From NCBI GenBank assembly GCA_037965595.1, contig CP150183.1:2356001-2420000 (forward strand): DNA of 64,000 nucleotides, in the 5' to 3' direction. Positions within the stretch are counted from its first letter, which is position 1; the number at the start of each line of letters is the position of its first letter. The notes under the pieces are model-generated. The model had not been told where the DNA came from and ran no database searches. It saw nothing but the letters and a program-made list of their open reading frames with translations. The position numbers and the translations under genes are program-made. Shown here in pieces: positions 52,286 to 61,196 of the stretch. This DNA comes from Alkalihalobacillus sp. FSL W8-0930. Its GTDB lineage: Bacteria; Bacillota; Bacilli; Bacillales; Bacillaceae_D.

Positions 52286-52951
52286 TTATTCCTCCTTAGT
52301 TTTCTTAGGCATTACTGAAATACGATGGGCAGGTACATCTAGTACTCTGCTTACGGCTTCAACCACCCAAGCTTTAACTTGTACATTTTCTACTCCCTCA
52401 GCTACCACTAGCACACCCTTGATGTCCGGTTTCTCTGTTTGAATAAGTAACGGCTCTTCTTTGTCGCCGCTACGAACAATGACCGTCTGTTCATCAATGG
52501 TTTGATCGGTTACTTCGCGCGTTCCACCTTCACGGTCTGTTTCACTTGTTTGCTGGTTTTTAGAACTCGAATTTTTTTCATAGACTTGTTTTTCCGTTTC
52601 AGCAAGGTTGATCATGACTGATACCTCACTTAGGCCAACAATTTCTTCTAGCGTTTCTCTTAACTGATTCTCGTAGCGGTCCTCATAGTCCGTCATGCTG
52701 ACTGGTTCTGTTGAGTCTTGTTTAAAGACTTCAACATCTCCACCTTCTCCCTCGTCTTCCTTGGATTGAAAAGTAGGCATAACGGATTGACTTTGTTCTG
52801 GTGGCGCTCCTTGAAAGACTTGGTTTGCAACCATTAACAGAATCCCAACAACACCTAAGACCAAGATGTATTTATAGTTTTTCTTTTTGCCTTGCTCCTG
52901 GCTTCCAAGTTTCTTTAACCACCCGAAGCCTTTAGGATGCTCTTCACCCAT
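52286..52951 (-). CDS. spoIIIAG: Stage III sporulation protein AG
   Basis: 221 residues with one membrane helix (about 26-46) and a ring-building extracellular domain typical of SpoIIIAG (landmarks YENQLRETLEEIVGLSEVSV, VVAEGVENVQVKAWVVEAV). It forms a large ring in the feeding-tube complex. GGAGG upstream of the ATG; overlaps spoIIIAF by eight bases. Confidence 0.92.
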   Translation of the reverse strand: MGEEHPKGFGWLKKLGSQEQGKKKNYKYILVLGVVGILLMVANQVFQGAPPEQSQSVMPTFQSKEDEGEGGDVEVFKQDSTEPVSMTDYEDRYENQLRETLEEIVGLSEVSVMINLAETEKQVYEKNSSSKNQQTSETDREGGTREVTDQTIDEQTVIVRSGDKEEPLLIQTEKPDIKGVLVVAEGVENVQVKAWVVEAVSRVLDVPAHRISVMPKKTKEE

Positions 52952-53576
52952 CGACCTGTTCTCCTCCCTCCAAGTAAAGCATGATCTTACTTTCTGGAAT
53001 CTCCCAGCTCTCTGAGAGATATTTTTTTACCGGAAGCAGATCGACAGTTTCTTCTTCGGTAGGTTGTTTGGAGAGGTCAACTCGGACCGTTTGAATCTCA
53101 CGTGTAGTCGTTTGCTCTTCCGTTTGCTCCTCTGATTCTCGAACAACCGCATGTACCTCTACTGCCTCCTCATCTTCCTGACCTCCCTGTCCCGTTTCTT
53201 GCAATACTTCTACACTTGCAAATTCGAGTGAGTAGGTGTCTCGCATTGTTTCTTCTGCTTGTTCTACTAGTTGGTCAGCCACCTGTTCAGAAATATATGC
53301 AGCTCGTACCTCTTCTAACCCACTTTTCTGCAAATTTATTTGACTTTCTATTGAATTTGTTTGGTAAGGGTCACTTACTTGGAGGTTGCGGACCCATTCA
53401 TCTGAATCCATTGTAAATAAGGAGAGCACGGGCTTTAGCATCGCAACCAGGATGAGCAAACTGATGACCATCTTAACGTACCCTCTCATTGATGAATTCG
53501 GAAGTAGCATCTCAAGGATGATTGCAAGCATAATCAACAATACAAGTCCTGTAATCCAACCTGTCAGCAATCCCAA
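52944..53576 (-). CDS. spoIIIAF: Stage III sporulation protein AF
   Basis: 210 residues with two N-terminal membrane helices and a soluble RBM-like domain, ending in a SWEIPESKIMLYLEGG strand. The start is TTG 53576 with GGGGTG upstream. Part of the SpoIIIA secretion-like complex. Confidence 0.9.
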   Translation of the reverse strand: MGLLTGWITGLVLLIMLAIILEMLLPNSSMRGYVKMVISLLILVAMLKPVLSLFTMDSDEWVRNLQVSDPYQTNSIESQINLQKSGLEEVRAAYISEQVADQLVEQAEETMRDTYSLEFASVEVLQETGQGGQEDEEAVEVHAVVRESEEQTEEQTTTREIQTVRVDLSKQPTEEETVDLLPVKKYLSESWEIPESKIMLYLEGGEQVDG

Positions 53577-53588
53577 TTCTCAACACCC

Positions 53589-54788
53589 CTAACGCATCAT
53601 AAACGAAAGATTACTTGCTGCAACCATCAGTGTGACAGCTAAGAAAAACATCAAGCTTACAAGCGCCAAGGCAGCGAATACATACATCACTGCTTTCCCA
53701 ATAATAGATAGGCATTCTATAATTGGTCCGCCTCCAAGTGGTTGCAAAATAGCAGCTGATAGATTAAAGATAATCCCGAGTGATAGAACCTTTAGTAATG
53801 GGAACACACAGATCATGAATAAAATCCCAAGGCCAGTTACTCCTACTGTGTTTTTTAGAAGCACCGATGCACTCATGACAGTATCTGTAGCGTCGGTAAA
53901 CATCTTCCCTACAACTGGTATAAAGTTCCCCGCTATAAACTTTGCGGTACGAATCGTTAAGCCATCCGTTGCTGCAGTAGAAGCGCCTTGAACGGAAATC
54001 ACTCCTAAAAATACAGTCATGAAAATGCCTAACAACCCAACAGCAATATTACGAAAGAAATCAGCCAGTTTCGAAACTTTATAATGATCACTCAATGTGC
54101 TGACCATACCGAGTACAGCCGAGAAAAAAAGTAGAGGGAGCACAAACTGATTCACTAAAATTCCACTTGTATTTACTAGAAAAATAATCAGTGGATGAAA
54201 CAAAGCTGACGAAGCAATGCTTCCCATCGAAGCCATTAAGGCTAAAAGTAACGGGAGTAATGCAATCATAAAGTGAATCATACTGTTAATGGCATCGGTT
54301 GCGTACGTGATCGCTACATGAAAGCTATTAATAGCCAGGATCATCAGTACAAGGTATGTGACCCCGTAAGCCGCTTTGCTTACATTTTGACTTTCAAAAG
54401 CATTCTGGATGGTTTGCATGATTTGACTAAACAACGTCAACAAAATCAACATTCCAAGTAGCTTACTATTTACGATGAGCTCATGAAGTAAAAACTTCAC
54501 AAGTCCCATTCCCCATTCCTTAATCTGAAACTGTTTCTCTCCTGTAATAAATTCTCTAAAAGAACCCTTTTGGCTTTCTGGTAAAAATCCACCGTACTCT
54601 GTGGAAACCTGCTCCCAGTATTGTTGAATCTCGTCTAACTGAAGACGTTCTATTTGTCTATCTATAAAAGTTTGGTCTTCTGTAAGACTGTCTTCATCTG
54701 GCGGGTTCACTTCATCTACAGCTTGTACCATGCTCGGATTCATGAAAAAGAGAATGGTCATCACGACAATCAGGATCCAATGACGCAA
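53589..54788 (-). CDS. spoIIIAE: Stage III sporulation protein AE
   Basis: 399 residues: cleavable signal-like N-terminus (to about Ala24), an extracellular segment, then about eight membrane helices. It is the largest membrane component of the SpoIIIA complex. Landmarks are LTLFSQIMQTIQNAFESQNV and TAKFIAGNFIPVVGKMFTDA. Confidence 0.93.
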   Translation of the reverse strand: MRHWILIVVMTILFFMNPSMVQAVDEVNPPDEDSLTEDQTFIDRQIERLQLDEIQQYWEQVSTEYGGFLPESQKGSFREFITGEKQFQIKEWGMGLVKFLLHELIVNSKLLGMLILLTLFSQIMQTIQNAFESQNVSKAAYGVTYLVLMILAINSFHVAITYATDAINSMIHFMIALLPLLLALMASMGSIASSALFHPLIIFLVNTSGILVNQFVLPLLFFSAVLGMVSTLSDHYKVSKLADFFRNIAVGLLGIFMTVFLGVISVQGASTAATDGLTIRTAKFIAGNFIPVVGKMFTDATDTVMSASVLLKNTVGVTGLGILFMICVFPLLKVLSLGIIFNLSAAILQPLGGGPIIECLSIIGKAVMYVFAALALVSLMFFLAVTLMVAASNLSFMMR

Positions 54789-54808
54789 GCGCTACTCCCT
54801 CCCCTCAC

Positions 54809-55210
54809 CTAACCTGGTAGCAACGATAAGATCATTTCAATAACCGCTTTAATGATAGGAATGGCTAATACGAGAATTAAGATCTTCCCAGCTAGCTCAA
54901 TTTTAGAGGCCATTGATGCTTGTCCTGCATCCTTTGCAATTTGTGCTCCGAACTCAGCGATGTAGGCGATCCCGATAATCTTTAGGATCGTTTGCAAGTA
55001 CATGATGTGAACATTCGCGTCTTTTGCTATTCCTTCAAGTAGGTGGATAATCTTGATTAATTCATCTACAACAAACAAGAAGATCATGACGCCAGCAAAC
55101 AATGTAATTAAGAATGCAAAAATCGGTTTTTGTTCACGAACAACAAGCGCTAAAAACGTTGCGATCAGACCGATTCCAACAATTTGAATAATGTCCATCG
55201 CAACGTTCAC
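54809..55210 (-). CDS. spoIIIAD: Stage III sporulation protein AD
   Basis: 133 residues, about four membrane helices, with the family segment YLQTILKIIGIAYIAEFGAQ followed by KDAGQ. Two bases after spoIIIAC. Confidence 0.93.
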   Translation of the reverse strand: MNVAMDIIQIVGIGLIATFLALVVREQKPIFAFLITLFAGVMIFLFVVDELIKIIHLLEGIAKDANVHIMYLQTILKIIGIAYIAEFGAQIAKDAGQASMASKIELAGKILILVLAIPIIKAVIEMILSLLPG

Positions 55211-55212
55211 CT

Positions 55213-55419
55213 CTATCCTTGAAAGAGGAATACACCTCTAATTTTTTGAAACAAATCATCAACAATAGTCGCTACCATATAAAGTACAACGACAAATCCA
55301 ATTAACGTGACCCAGTGGGCCCAGTCTTCTTTCCCCATTTGTTTGAGTACCGTGTGAATCATCGCTACAACGATACCGATCCCAGCAATTTGGAAAATGG
55401 TATTCACGTCATAAGCCAA
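55213..55419 (-). CDS. spoIIIAC: Stage III sporulation protein AC
   Basis: 68 residues with two membrane helices and the typical IFQIAGIGIVVAMIHTVLKQ block and GKEDWAHWVTLIGFVV. AGGAGGG precedes the ATG. Confidence 0.94.
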   Translation of the reverse strand: MAYDVNTIFQIAGIGIVVAMIHTVLKQMGKEDWAHWVTLIGFVVVLYMVATIVDDLFQKIRGVFLFQG

Positions 55420-55441
55420 CTGTCATCCCTCCTTTTTTCTA

Positions 55442-55954
55442 CTAAATCATCAGAATGACAATCAGCAGACCAAATAGAAAACCAAGGCTTTTCACCATTT
55501 TTTCGTACCGAATCTGATTGTCCCTCGCTTCAGCCTCTTCGCGCTCAAGATGAACCATGGTTAATTTAATTTGTTTTTGTTGCTGATCCCGGTCATGCTG
55601 ACCTAGTGTTTGACCAAATTGGCGTAAGATTTCACGCTCACTTTTTAATAAGCTTGTTAACGTCCACGTTTCTTCTAAGCTCTGCTCCCACGCTACATGG
55701 GCTGATTCTCCCTTTAATTCAAGCTTATGGGCAAAGCGTTCAAATAACAGATTCACTGGGTAACCCAGCTGCTTCGACAGTCTGAGACTCGCCTCAGCAA
55801 GTGGCGTAAGTCCATATACCATCTCAGCTTCAAGTGCCTGAATGCCAACTTTCAGCTGCCTTAACTGTTTAGGTCTGTTACTAATTCGTTTTGCAAGTTC
55901 AAACCCAATCCATGTACATGTCACAATAATGAGGATAGCCCCCAGCCATTTCAT
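55442..55954 (-). CDS. spoIIIAB: Stage III sporulation protein AB
   Basis: 170 residues from ATG 55954, close to the B. subtilis length; the open frame extends upstream inside spoIIIAA. N-terminal and C-terminal membrane helices frame a long helical, coiled domain (RQLKVGIQALEAEMVYGLTP as landmark). Proposed to resemble a secretion platform protein. Overlaps spoIIIAA by four bases (ATGA). Confidence 0.92.
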   Translation of the reverse strand: MKWLGAILIIVTCTWIGFELAKRISNRPKQLRQLKVGIQALEAEMVYGLTPLAEASLRLSKQLGYPVNLLFERFAHKLELKGESAHVAWEQSLEETWTLTSLLKSEREILRQFGQTLGQHDRDQQQKQIKLTMVHLEREEAEARDNQIRYEKMVKSLGFLFGLLIVILMI

Positions 55955-56883
55955 AGCCCTTTCACCGTACGAATGTGATTTAAGCTTTTCACTCGTCGGA
56001 TTTGTCCTGGTTTTTTTCCGCGAGTAAGCTCTACACATTTATCGAAGGCTTTTTCTGCAAATAACGCTCGCAAGGCCGGTCTTGAAGCCACTTCTTCAAG
56101 CGAAGACCCGTGTGCGGTTGAGATCACTCTTACACCCGCGTGGATCGCTTCTTGAACGGCTAAACAGTCTTCAGGACGACCGATTTCATCAACAATTAAG
56201 ACATCCGGACTCATGGAACGAATCATCATCATCATTCCTTCTGCCTTTGGACACCCATCTAGCACATCTACCCTGCGTCCAAGCTGGTGCTGCGGAACGC
56301 CCTTTATACTTGCTGCAATCTCTGAGCGTTCATCAACAATTCCAATCTTTAATGGCCGGATACCAGCTGAAGCAACCCCCGTGCTAATAATGCGGGCTAA
56401 GTCTCTAAGTAATGTGGTTTTACCACTTTGAGGCGGACCAATTAGTAAGCTATTCTTCCATCCACCTTCATAAAGGCTTGGCACAAGTGAGTTAGCAGAG
56501 CCAATGGTTTGTCTAGCAACCCGAATGTTAAAGGAACTAATATCTCTGATCGTTTTCACTTCGCCTTTTTCGAGTGTTACCTTACCTGCGAGCCCTACTC
56601 GATGTCCTCCCTTTATTGTGATAAACCCTCGCTTCAACTCTTCCTCAAAGGCATACATGGAGTACTGACTTAACTGGTTTAAAATAAATTGCGCATCACT
56701 TGGTTGCACAATCCATTCCTCTTCACCAAGTTCACTTGGATACATGGGCGTTCCCGCCGAAATCACTTCGAGAGGTCTCAGGACACGTACCCGAATCTCC
56801 TCCATACTTTTAATCATGTCATTCGGAAGTTTCGTCAGTCGTTCGCGAATGGCAGGTGGCAACACAGCTAAGATCTCTTCCAT
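55951..56883 (-). CDS. spoIIIAA: Stage III sporulation protein AA (ATPase)
   Basis: 310 residues from ATG 56883 (AGGAGGAG upstream). Walker A is GPPQSGKTT at about 149-157 and Walker B DVLIVDEIGRPED follows, in a secretion-ATPase-like fold. It is the motor of the SpoIIIA-SpoIIQ channel needed for late forespore gene expression. First gene of the eight-gene operon, 11 bp after yqhV. Confidence 0.94.
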   Translation of the reverse strand: MEEILAVLPPAIRERLTKLPNDMIKSMEEIRVRVLRPLEVISAGTPMYPSELGEEEWIVQPSDAQFILNQLSQYSMYAFEEELKRGFITIKGGHRVGLAGKVTLEKGEVKTIRDISSFNIRVARQTIGSANSLVPSLYEGGWKNSLLIGPPQSGKTTLLRDLARIISTGVASAGIRPLKIGIVDERSEIAASIKGVPQHQLGRRVDVLDGCPKAEGMMMMIRSMSPDVLIVDEIGRPEDCLAVQEAIHAGVRVISTAHGSSLEEVASRPALRALFAEKAFDKCVELTRGKKPGQIRRVKSLNHIRTVKGL

Positions 56884-56894
56884 CCTGACTCCTC

Positions 56895-57176
56895 CTACAT
56901 CTTCGCACCAATTAAAATACAAGCAGCCCCCGTACCTATTAACATAAACTTCGGAATGGATAGCTTGTCTGATAAACCAACTAATCCAATGACGATCGAT
57001 AAAATAAAAATAGTTGGCCCAATCAATGCGAGAACGCCATTTAAAAAGATTGCTTTCTCTACACTATTAAATCGAAGGATGAGCCCTGCTACAGTGATCT
57101 CAATTAATCCTGAAAGTACTCTTAGAAGGACCATAACGAGCAGGGTCCATTCAACGGCAACAAACCATTTCAACAT
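56895..57176 (-). CDS. yqhV: Membrane protein YqhV (DUF2619)
   Basis: 93 residues with three membrane helices. Landmarks are LLRVLSGLIEITVAGLILRF and NGVLALIGPTIFI. The B. subtilis yqhV gene precedes spoIIIAA in the same way. Function unknown. GGAGGG lies upstream of the ATG. Confidence 0.9.
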   Translation of the reverse strand: MLKWFVAVEWTLLVMVLLRVLSGLIEITVAGLILRFNSVEKAIFLNGVLALIGPTIFILSIVIGLVGLSDKLSIPKFMLIGTGAACILIGAKM

Positions 57177-57335
57177 ACATCCCTCCAGAATCCACGTTCT
57201 TTAAAAAGGTATGCAGGGTTGGACGAGTTCAGAACATGATCTGCGCTTCTTGTAAGACAGACTTCTAAGCTAGACATCCTTTTGCTATACTGAGATCGAG
57301 ACTAAGAAGACGTATTTTAGAAAAGGGGAACACAT

Positions 57336-57860
57336 ATGAGTAATGTAGAGAGAAATATTGTTCTCATAGGATTTATGGGGGCTGGTAAAACCACGGTCGG
57401 TAAGGAGCTTTCGCGACTTCTTGATTTGCGCTTTGTCGATTTGGATCAAGCCATTGAAGAAGAAGCAAATCAAAGTATCCAATCAATTTTTAAGACAGAA
57501 GGAGAAACAGGCTTCCGCAGGCGGGAGCGGGCACTGTTTCATACGCTCTCAAAGCAAACTAACATGATTTTTTCACTCGGAGGAGGGGCATTCTTACAGG
57601 AAGACATTCAACATGCCTGCTTACGTGACAGTTTAGTCATCTTCCTTGATATTGACTTTTCTATTTGGGCGGAACGAATTCCGTTGTTACAAAAGGATCG
57701 ACCACTTCTTCAAGAAAAATCGCTTGAAGACATGAAGGAACTATACACATCAAGAAAACAATCGTACTCAAAAGCACATCTTATTATCCAAACAGGACGG
57801 CTAACCCCTCCTCAAACCGCAGAAAAAATAGCAAAAACCATCCATCATGCGAAAGCATAA
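57336..57860 (+). CDS. aroK: Shikimate kinase
   Basis: 174 residues. Walker A GFMGAGKTT (12-20), Mg-binding Asp and DLDQAIEEEANQSIQ, the shikimate-binding FRRRE with GGGAFLQE, and the lid Arg in QKDRPLL. It phosphorylates shikimate in aromatic amino-acid synthesis. AAGGGGAAC precedes the ATG. It is convergent with aroD, two consecutive-pathway enzymes side by side. Confidence 0.92.
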   Translation: MSNVERNIVLIGFMGAGKTTVGKELSRLLDLRFVDLDQAIEEEANQSIQSIFKTEGETGFRRRERALFHTLSKQTNMIFSLGGGAFLQEDIQHACLRDSLVIFLDIDFSIWAERIPLLQKDRPLLQEKSLEDMKELYTSRKQSYSKAHLIIQTGRLTPPQTAEKIAKTIHHAKA

Positions 57861-57871
57861 AGGATGGTTTT
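57834..57871. terminator. Bidirectional terminator between aroK and aroD
   Basis: AAAACCATCC (57834-57843) and GGATGGTTTT (57862-57871) with an inner ATGC-GAAA-GCAT hairpin. It includes the end of the aroK frame and has A/T runs on both sides. Confidence 0.88.
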
Positions 57872-57874
57872 TCT

Positions 57875-58636
57875 TTATTCGGTATACGCTTGAATGTCTC
57901 TAATAAGTTCTAAGGGAGCTTGACCAGGAGCAGAAGCTTGATGACCAACAGCGAAAGTCATGACTGACCCGAATTGATCACCTACTAATCGAGTAGAGAC
58001 CCCCATACTGCCCATCGCAATGGTGATAACGGGCACAGTAAGTGCTTCCGTTGCTTCATTCGTCAATGTGAATAAGGAGAGCACATCTTCTCTTGAATGA
58101 GGCATCACAGCCAGTTTCACTAGATCTGCTCCAAGAGCCTCTCCCCTTTTAAGGTATGTAAGCATCTGTTCACGAGTTGGGGTTTTCTCAAAGTCATGTG
58201 TTGATCCGATCCATTTAATCTTAAAATCTTTGCAAAGTGTTTTTAAATCTTCATCCTCTGCAAATGGAGAAGCAACTTCAAAGTCGATCATTTGAATTAG
58301 TCCACTCTTAAGTACATGTTGAATCAATTCTTTTTGTTCAAACGTGGTTAATGAGACAGGTTGCCCACCCTCCTGATCTGAGCGGATGGTGAACAGCAAA
58401 GGAGTCTCTCCTGTTATCTCATGTAATGATTTTAGGACGTCTAGTACCGCGTTCGGATCGTCTAGCTCGGTTAAAAAGTCCGCTCTCCATTCAATGACAT
58501 CTGGCTTTTTTAGTTGGATAAGCTTTATCTCATCTACTAATTGAGCCTTCGTTGCACCAACCAACGAGCAACAGATTGCAGCTTTGTGCCCCGCTCCAAA
58601 TGTTACATGATTTACTTTTACTTTCTTCGCACACAA
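57875..58636 (-). CDS. aroD: Type I 3-dehydroquinate dehydratase
   Basis: 253 residues. TIM-barrel class I enzyme: PDVIEWRADFL at the start, catalytic His in STHDFEKTP and the Schiff-base Lys in DLVKLAVMP, ending in SMGVSTRLVGDQFGSVMTF. It dehydrates 3-dehydroquinate to 3-dehydroshikimate. B. subtilis uses a type II enzyme (AroQ/YqhS) encoded between yqhR and yqhT; here that position is empty and a type I gene lies nearby. Confidence 0.93.
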   Translation of the reverse strand: MCAKKVKVNHVTFGAGHKAAICCSLVGATKAQLVDEIKLIQLKKPDVIEWRADFLTELDDPNAVLDVLKSLHEITGETPLLFTIRSDQEGGQPVSLTTFEQKELIQHVLKSGLIQMIDFEVASPFAEDEDLKTLCKDFKIKWIGSTHDFEKTPTREQMLTYLKRGEALGADLVKLAVMPHSREDVLSLFTLTNEATEALTVPVITIAMGSMGVSTRLVGDQFGSVMTFAVGHQASAPGQAPLELIRDIQAYTE

Positions 58637-58679
58637 TGTAACTCACCTCTTCTCATCATTTGCTAGAAAACCAAACGAA

Positions 58680-58711
58680 AGGCGGCGATCCATTTATGTG
58701 ATCGCACGCCT
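58680..58711 (-). terminator. Terminator of efp
   Basis: AGGCGGCGATC (58680-58690) pairs with GATCGCACGCCT (58700-58711) with one bulge; T-richness after it is modest. Confidence 0.6.
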
Positions 58712-58750
58712 CTCTGTTCTAGACCCATTTATGTAGGATCTGGTTATGTT

Positions 58751-59308
58751 TTACGCTCTTGACATATAAGACGTATTTCTCGTATCAATTAGAAGACGGT
58801 CGCCTTGGTTTACGAAGAATGGTACTTGAACCGTGATGCCTGTTTCAAGTGTAGCTGGTTTTGTACCACCTGAAGCCGTGTCACCTTTAATACCAGGCTC
58901 TGTTTCAACCACTTCAAGTTCAACCGTGTTCGGAACCTCAACGCCTAGCGTTTCAGCCTGATAGCTGATGACTTGAACATCCATATTCTCTTTAAGGAAT
59001 TTCAGTTCATGTTCAATTTGATTGGTTTGTAATTCAAGCTGCTCATACGATTCTGTATCCATGAATGTGTGCGTATCTCCACTCGCATAAAGATATTGCA
59101 TACGTCTGTTTTCAATGTGAGCTTTTTCAACTTTTTCACCGGCACGAAATGTTTTTTCTTGAATGTTACCATTTCGAAGATTACGAAGCTTAGAGCGAAC
59201 AAAGGCCGCGCCTTTTCCTGGCTTAACATGTTGGAAATCCAATACCTGCCAAAGACCATTATCCACTACAATCGTTAATCCTGTTTTAAAATCATTTACT
59301 GAAATCAT
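58751..59308 (-). CDS. efp: Translation elongation factor P
   Basis: 185 residues from ATG 59308 (GGAGGAC upstream). Three beta-barrel domains; the tip loop [10 protein letters not shown] carries Lys32, the residue modified with 5-aminopentanol in B. subtilis. EF-P rescues ribosomes stalled at polyproline. Downstream of yqhT, as usual in Bacilli. Confidence 0.95.
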   Translation of the reverse strand: MISVNDFKTGLTIVVDNGLWQVLDFQHVKPGKGAAFVRSKLRNLRNGNIQEKTFRAGEKVEKAHIENRRMQYLYASGDTHTFMDTESYEQLELQTNQIEHELKFLKENMDVQVISYQAETLGVEVPNTVELEVVETEPGIKGDTASGGTKPATLETGITVQVPFFVNQGDRLLIDTRNTSYMSRA

Positions 59309-59403
59309 GTTTTGTCCTCCGTATTCCCTGCATAGTTTGCGGAATGTTTCCATCCATTACTATACCACAGCTTTGTGGCAAGGTGGATATGTATTAGACC
59401 TGA

Positions 59404-60477
59404 TTATTCTCCTACGTGAATTAATTCCTTTGGAGATGAAGTAAACGAACGGTTTCCACCAGCTGTAATCAAGATATCATCCTCAATTCTTGTTCCACCT
59501 ACACCTTGAATGTAAATTCCCGGTTCAACCGTTACAACCATGCCCGGTTTAAGAATTGTGTCTGATTTAAATGATAATCCTGGCCCTTCGTGAACCTCCA
59601 TTCCTAAACCGTGACCCGTAGAATGACCAAAGTATTCTCCGTACCCTTTTTCTGTAATATAATCCCTTGTTAGAGCATCAGCTTGCTTGCCCGTAATTCC
59701 TGCTTTAATTCCATTCATGCCGCGTAGTTGCGCTTCAAGAACTGTTTGATAGATGGTGGTTAGTTCTTCGTTCACTTCTCCGACCGCAAGAGTACGCGTT
59801 ATGTCTGAGCAATACCCATTATAGTAAGCACCATAATCTAACGTAACAAGCTCTCCTGACTCAATCAATTTTCCACTCGCTACTCCGTGAGGAAGCGCAG
59901 AACGGTAGCCAGAAGCGACAATGGTATCAAAGGATGAACTTTGTGCTCCTTGTTTACGCATAAAGAATTCAAGCTCATTTGAGACTTCTATTTCTGTTAA
60001 GCCGGGGCGAATAAATGTAGTAATGTGTGTAAAGGCCGCATCAGCAATATCTGCTGCATCTTGGATTAGCTGAATTTCACTCTCATCCTTAATCATACGT
60101 ACGCCTTCAACTAAACCACTTACAGGGACACACTCAATGCTCTCCACTGCAGCTTGTAATTGCTGATGCTGTTCATATGTAACATAGCTTTGTTCAAATC
60201 CTAATTTCTTAACCTTAAGTTTTGATGCTTGCTTTCCAACTTCCTCAAGAATCGCCGCTTTATGTTGAACTATTGTAAAGCCTTTTGCTTGTTCTTTCGC
60301 TTGCTCAACATATCTAAAATCTGTTATGAAAAGCGCTTCCGTTCCTGTCAGAAGTATGACTCCTGCACTACCTGTAAACCCAGAAACATATCTACGATTG
60401 TATGGACTCATAATTAGTAGTCCGTCAATCCCATGCTCTTTTAATTCACTGCGTATCGCTTCTAATCTACTCATCAT
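59404..60477 (-). CDS. yqhT: M24-family Xaa-Pro aminopeptidase (YqhT)
   Basis: About 358 residues from ATG 60477 (AAGGAG six bases upstream; ATG 60474 also possible). N-terminal creatinase-like domain and a pita-bread peptidase domain with metal ligands in LDYGAYYNGYCSDITRT (two Asp), GHSTGHGLGMEVHE (His), TVEPGIYI (Glu) and GTRIEDD (Glu). It removes N-terminal residues before proline. The upstream yqhS (aroQ) of B. subtilis is absent. Confidence 0.93.
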   Translation of the reverse strand: MMSRLEAIRSELKEHGIDGLLIMSPYNRRYVSGFTGSAGVILLTGTEALFITDFRYVEQAKEQAKGFTIVQHKAAILEEVGKQASKLKVKKLGFEQSYVTYEQHQQLQAAVESIECVPVSGLVEGVRMIKDESEIQLIQDAADIADAAFTHITTFIRPGLTEIEVSNELEFFMRKQGAQSSSFDTIVASGYRSALPHGVASGKLIESGELVTLDYGAYYNGYCSDITRTLAVGEVNEELTTIYQTVLEAQLRGMNGIKAGITGKQADALTRDYITEKGYGEYFGHSTGHGLGMEVHEGPGLSFKSDTILKPGMVVTVEPGIYIQGVGGTRIEDDILITAGGNRSFTSSPKELIHVGE

Positions 60478-60566
60478 TCCACGCTCCTTCTTAAATTGAT
60501 CCACAAGGTTAGTATCCAAACCTAGTGTACCATACAGTGCATGGAGACTTGCAGTGAAATGTTTTC

Positions 60567-61049
60567 TTACTGTGGCTGTTGTTGCTGTTGATATTCGTAA
60601 GAAATGGAGTATCCAATAAATAGCCCATAGAGAATAAACAGACTAAATGATGTGACGAGTGAGTGAATCCCCATCTGTTGTACACTTTTTAACCCAGGTA
60701 TAAATGGATTACAAATATAAAAGACAATTATCCATAATAAAGCTCCGAAACCTACACCTGCCCACATCGTATTCACTTTCTGAAGCAGCCACTTATAAAT
60801 AAATGCAATGAAAATGGATGCGACAGCAATTACTGCTACACCTACTCCCTGCCCTATGTACGTTGTTTTCCAGTCACCTAAAGCCCAAGGCATAAGGATG
60901 AGCGCCGGTCCAAAGGTCATAAAATGAAAATAGAAACTGAAAAGCCCAAGAAGAGAGCTGAGTAACCCACCAAAAAAACCAATTAAAACGACCTTAGTAT
61001 GATATTTCATTGGCTGCTCTGTTTTATTTTGTTCATATGCTTGATTCAT
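60567..61049 (-). CDS. yqhR: Conserved membrane protein YqhR
   Basis: 160 residues with about five membrane segments after a soluble start, and a poly-Gln tail. Landmarks are LIGFFGGLLSSLLGLFSFYF and YICNPFIPGL. It matches B. subtilis YqhR in length and position (divergent from yqhQ). Function unknown. Confidence 0.88.
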   Translation of the reverse strand: MNQAYEQNKTEQPMKYHTKVVLIGFFGGLLSSLLGLFSFYFHFMTFGPALILMPWALGDWKTTYIGQGVGVAVIAVASIFIAFIYKWLLQKVNTMWAGVGFGALLWIIVFYICNPFIPGLKSVQQMGIHSLVTSFSLFILYGLFIGYSISYEYQQQQQPQ

Positions 61050-61196
61050 AAAATCACCTCATTTCAGTATATCCCTAACTCAATATGTTTCATTCAGATA
61101 GACCTAACTTCGGGTACTAATGATTTGTAATAGAGGAATTGTTTTGTTTCATGTAGAATAGTGAATATACAACACAGAAGAATAGGTTGGTGACTT

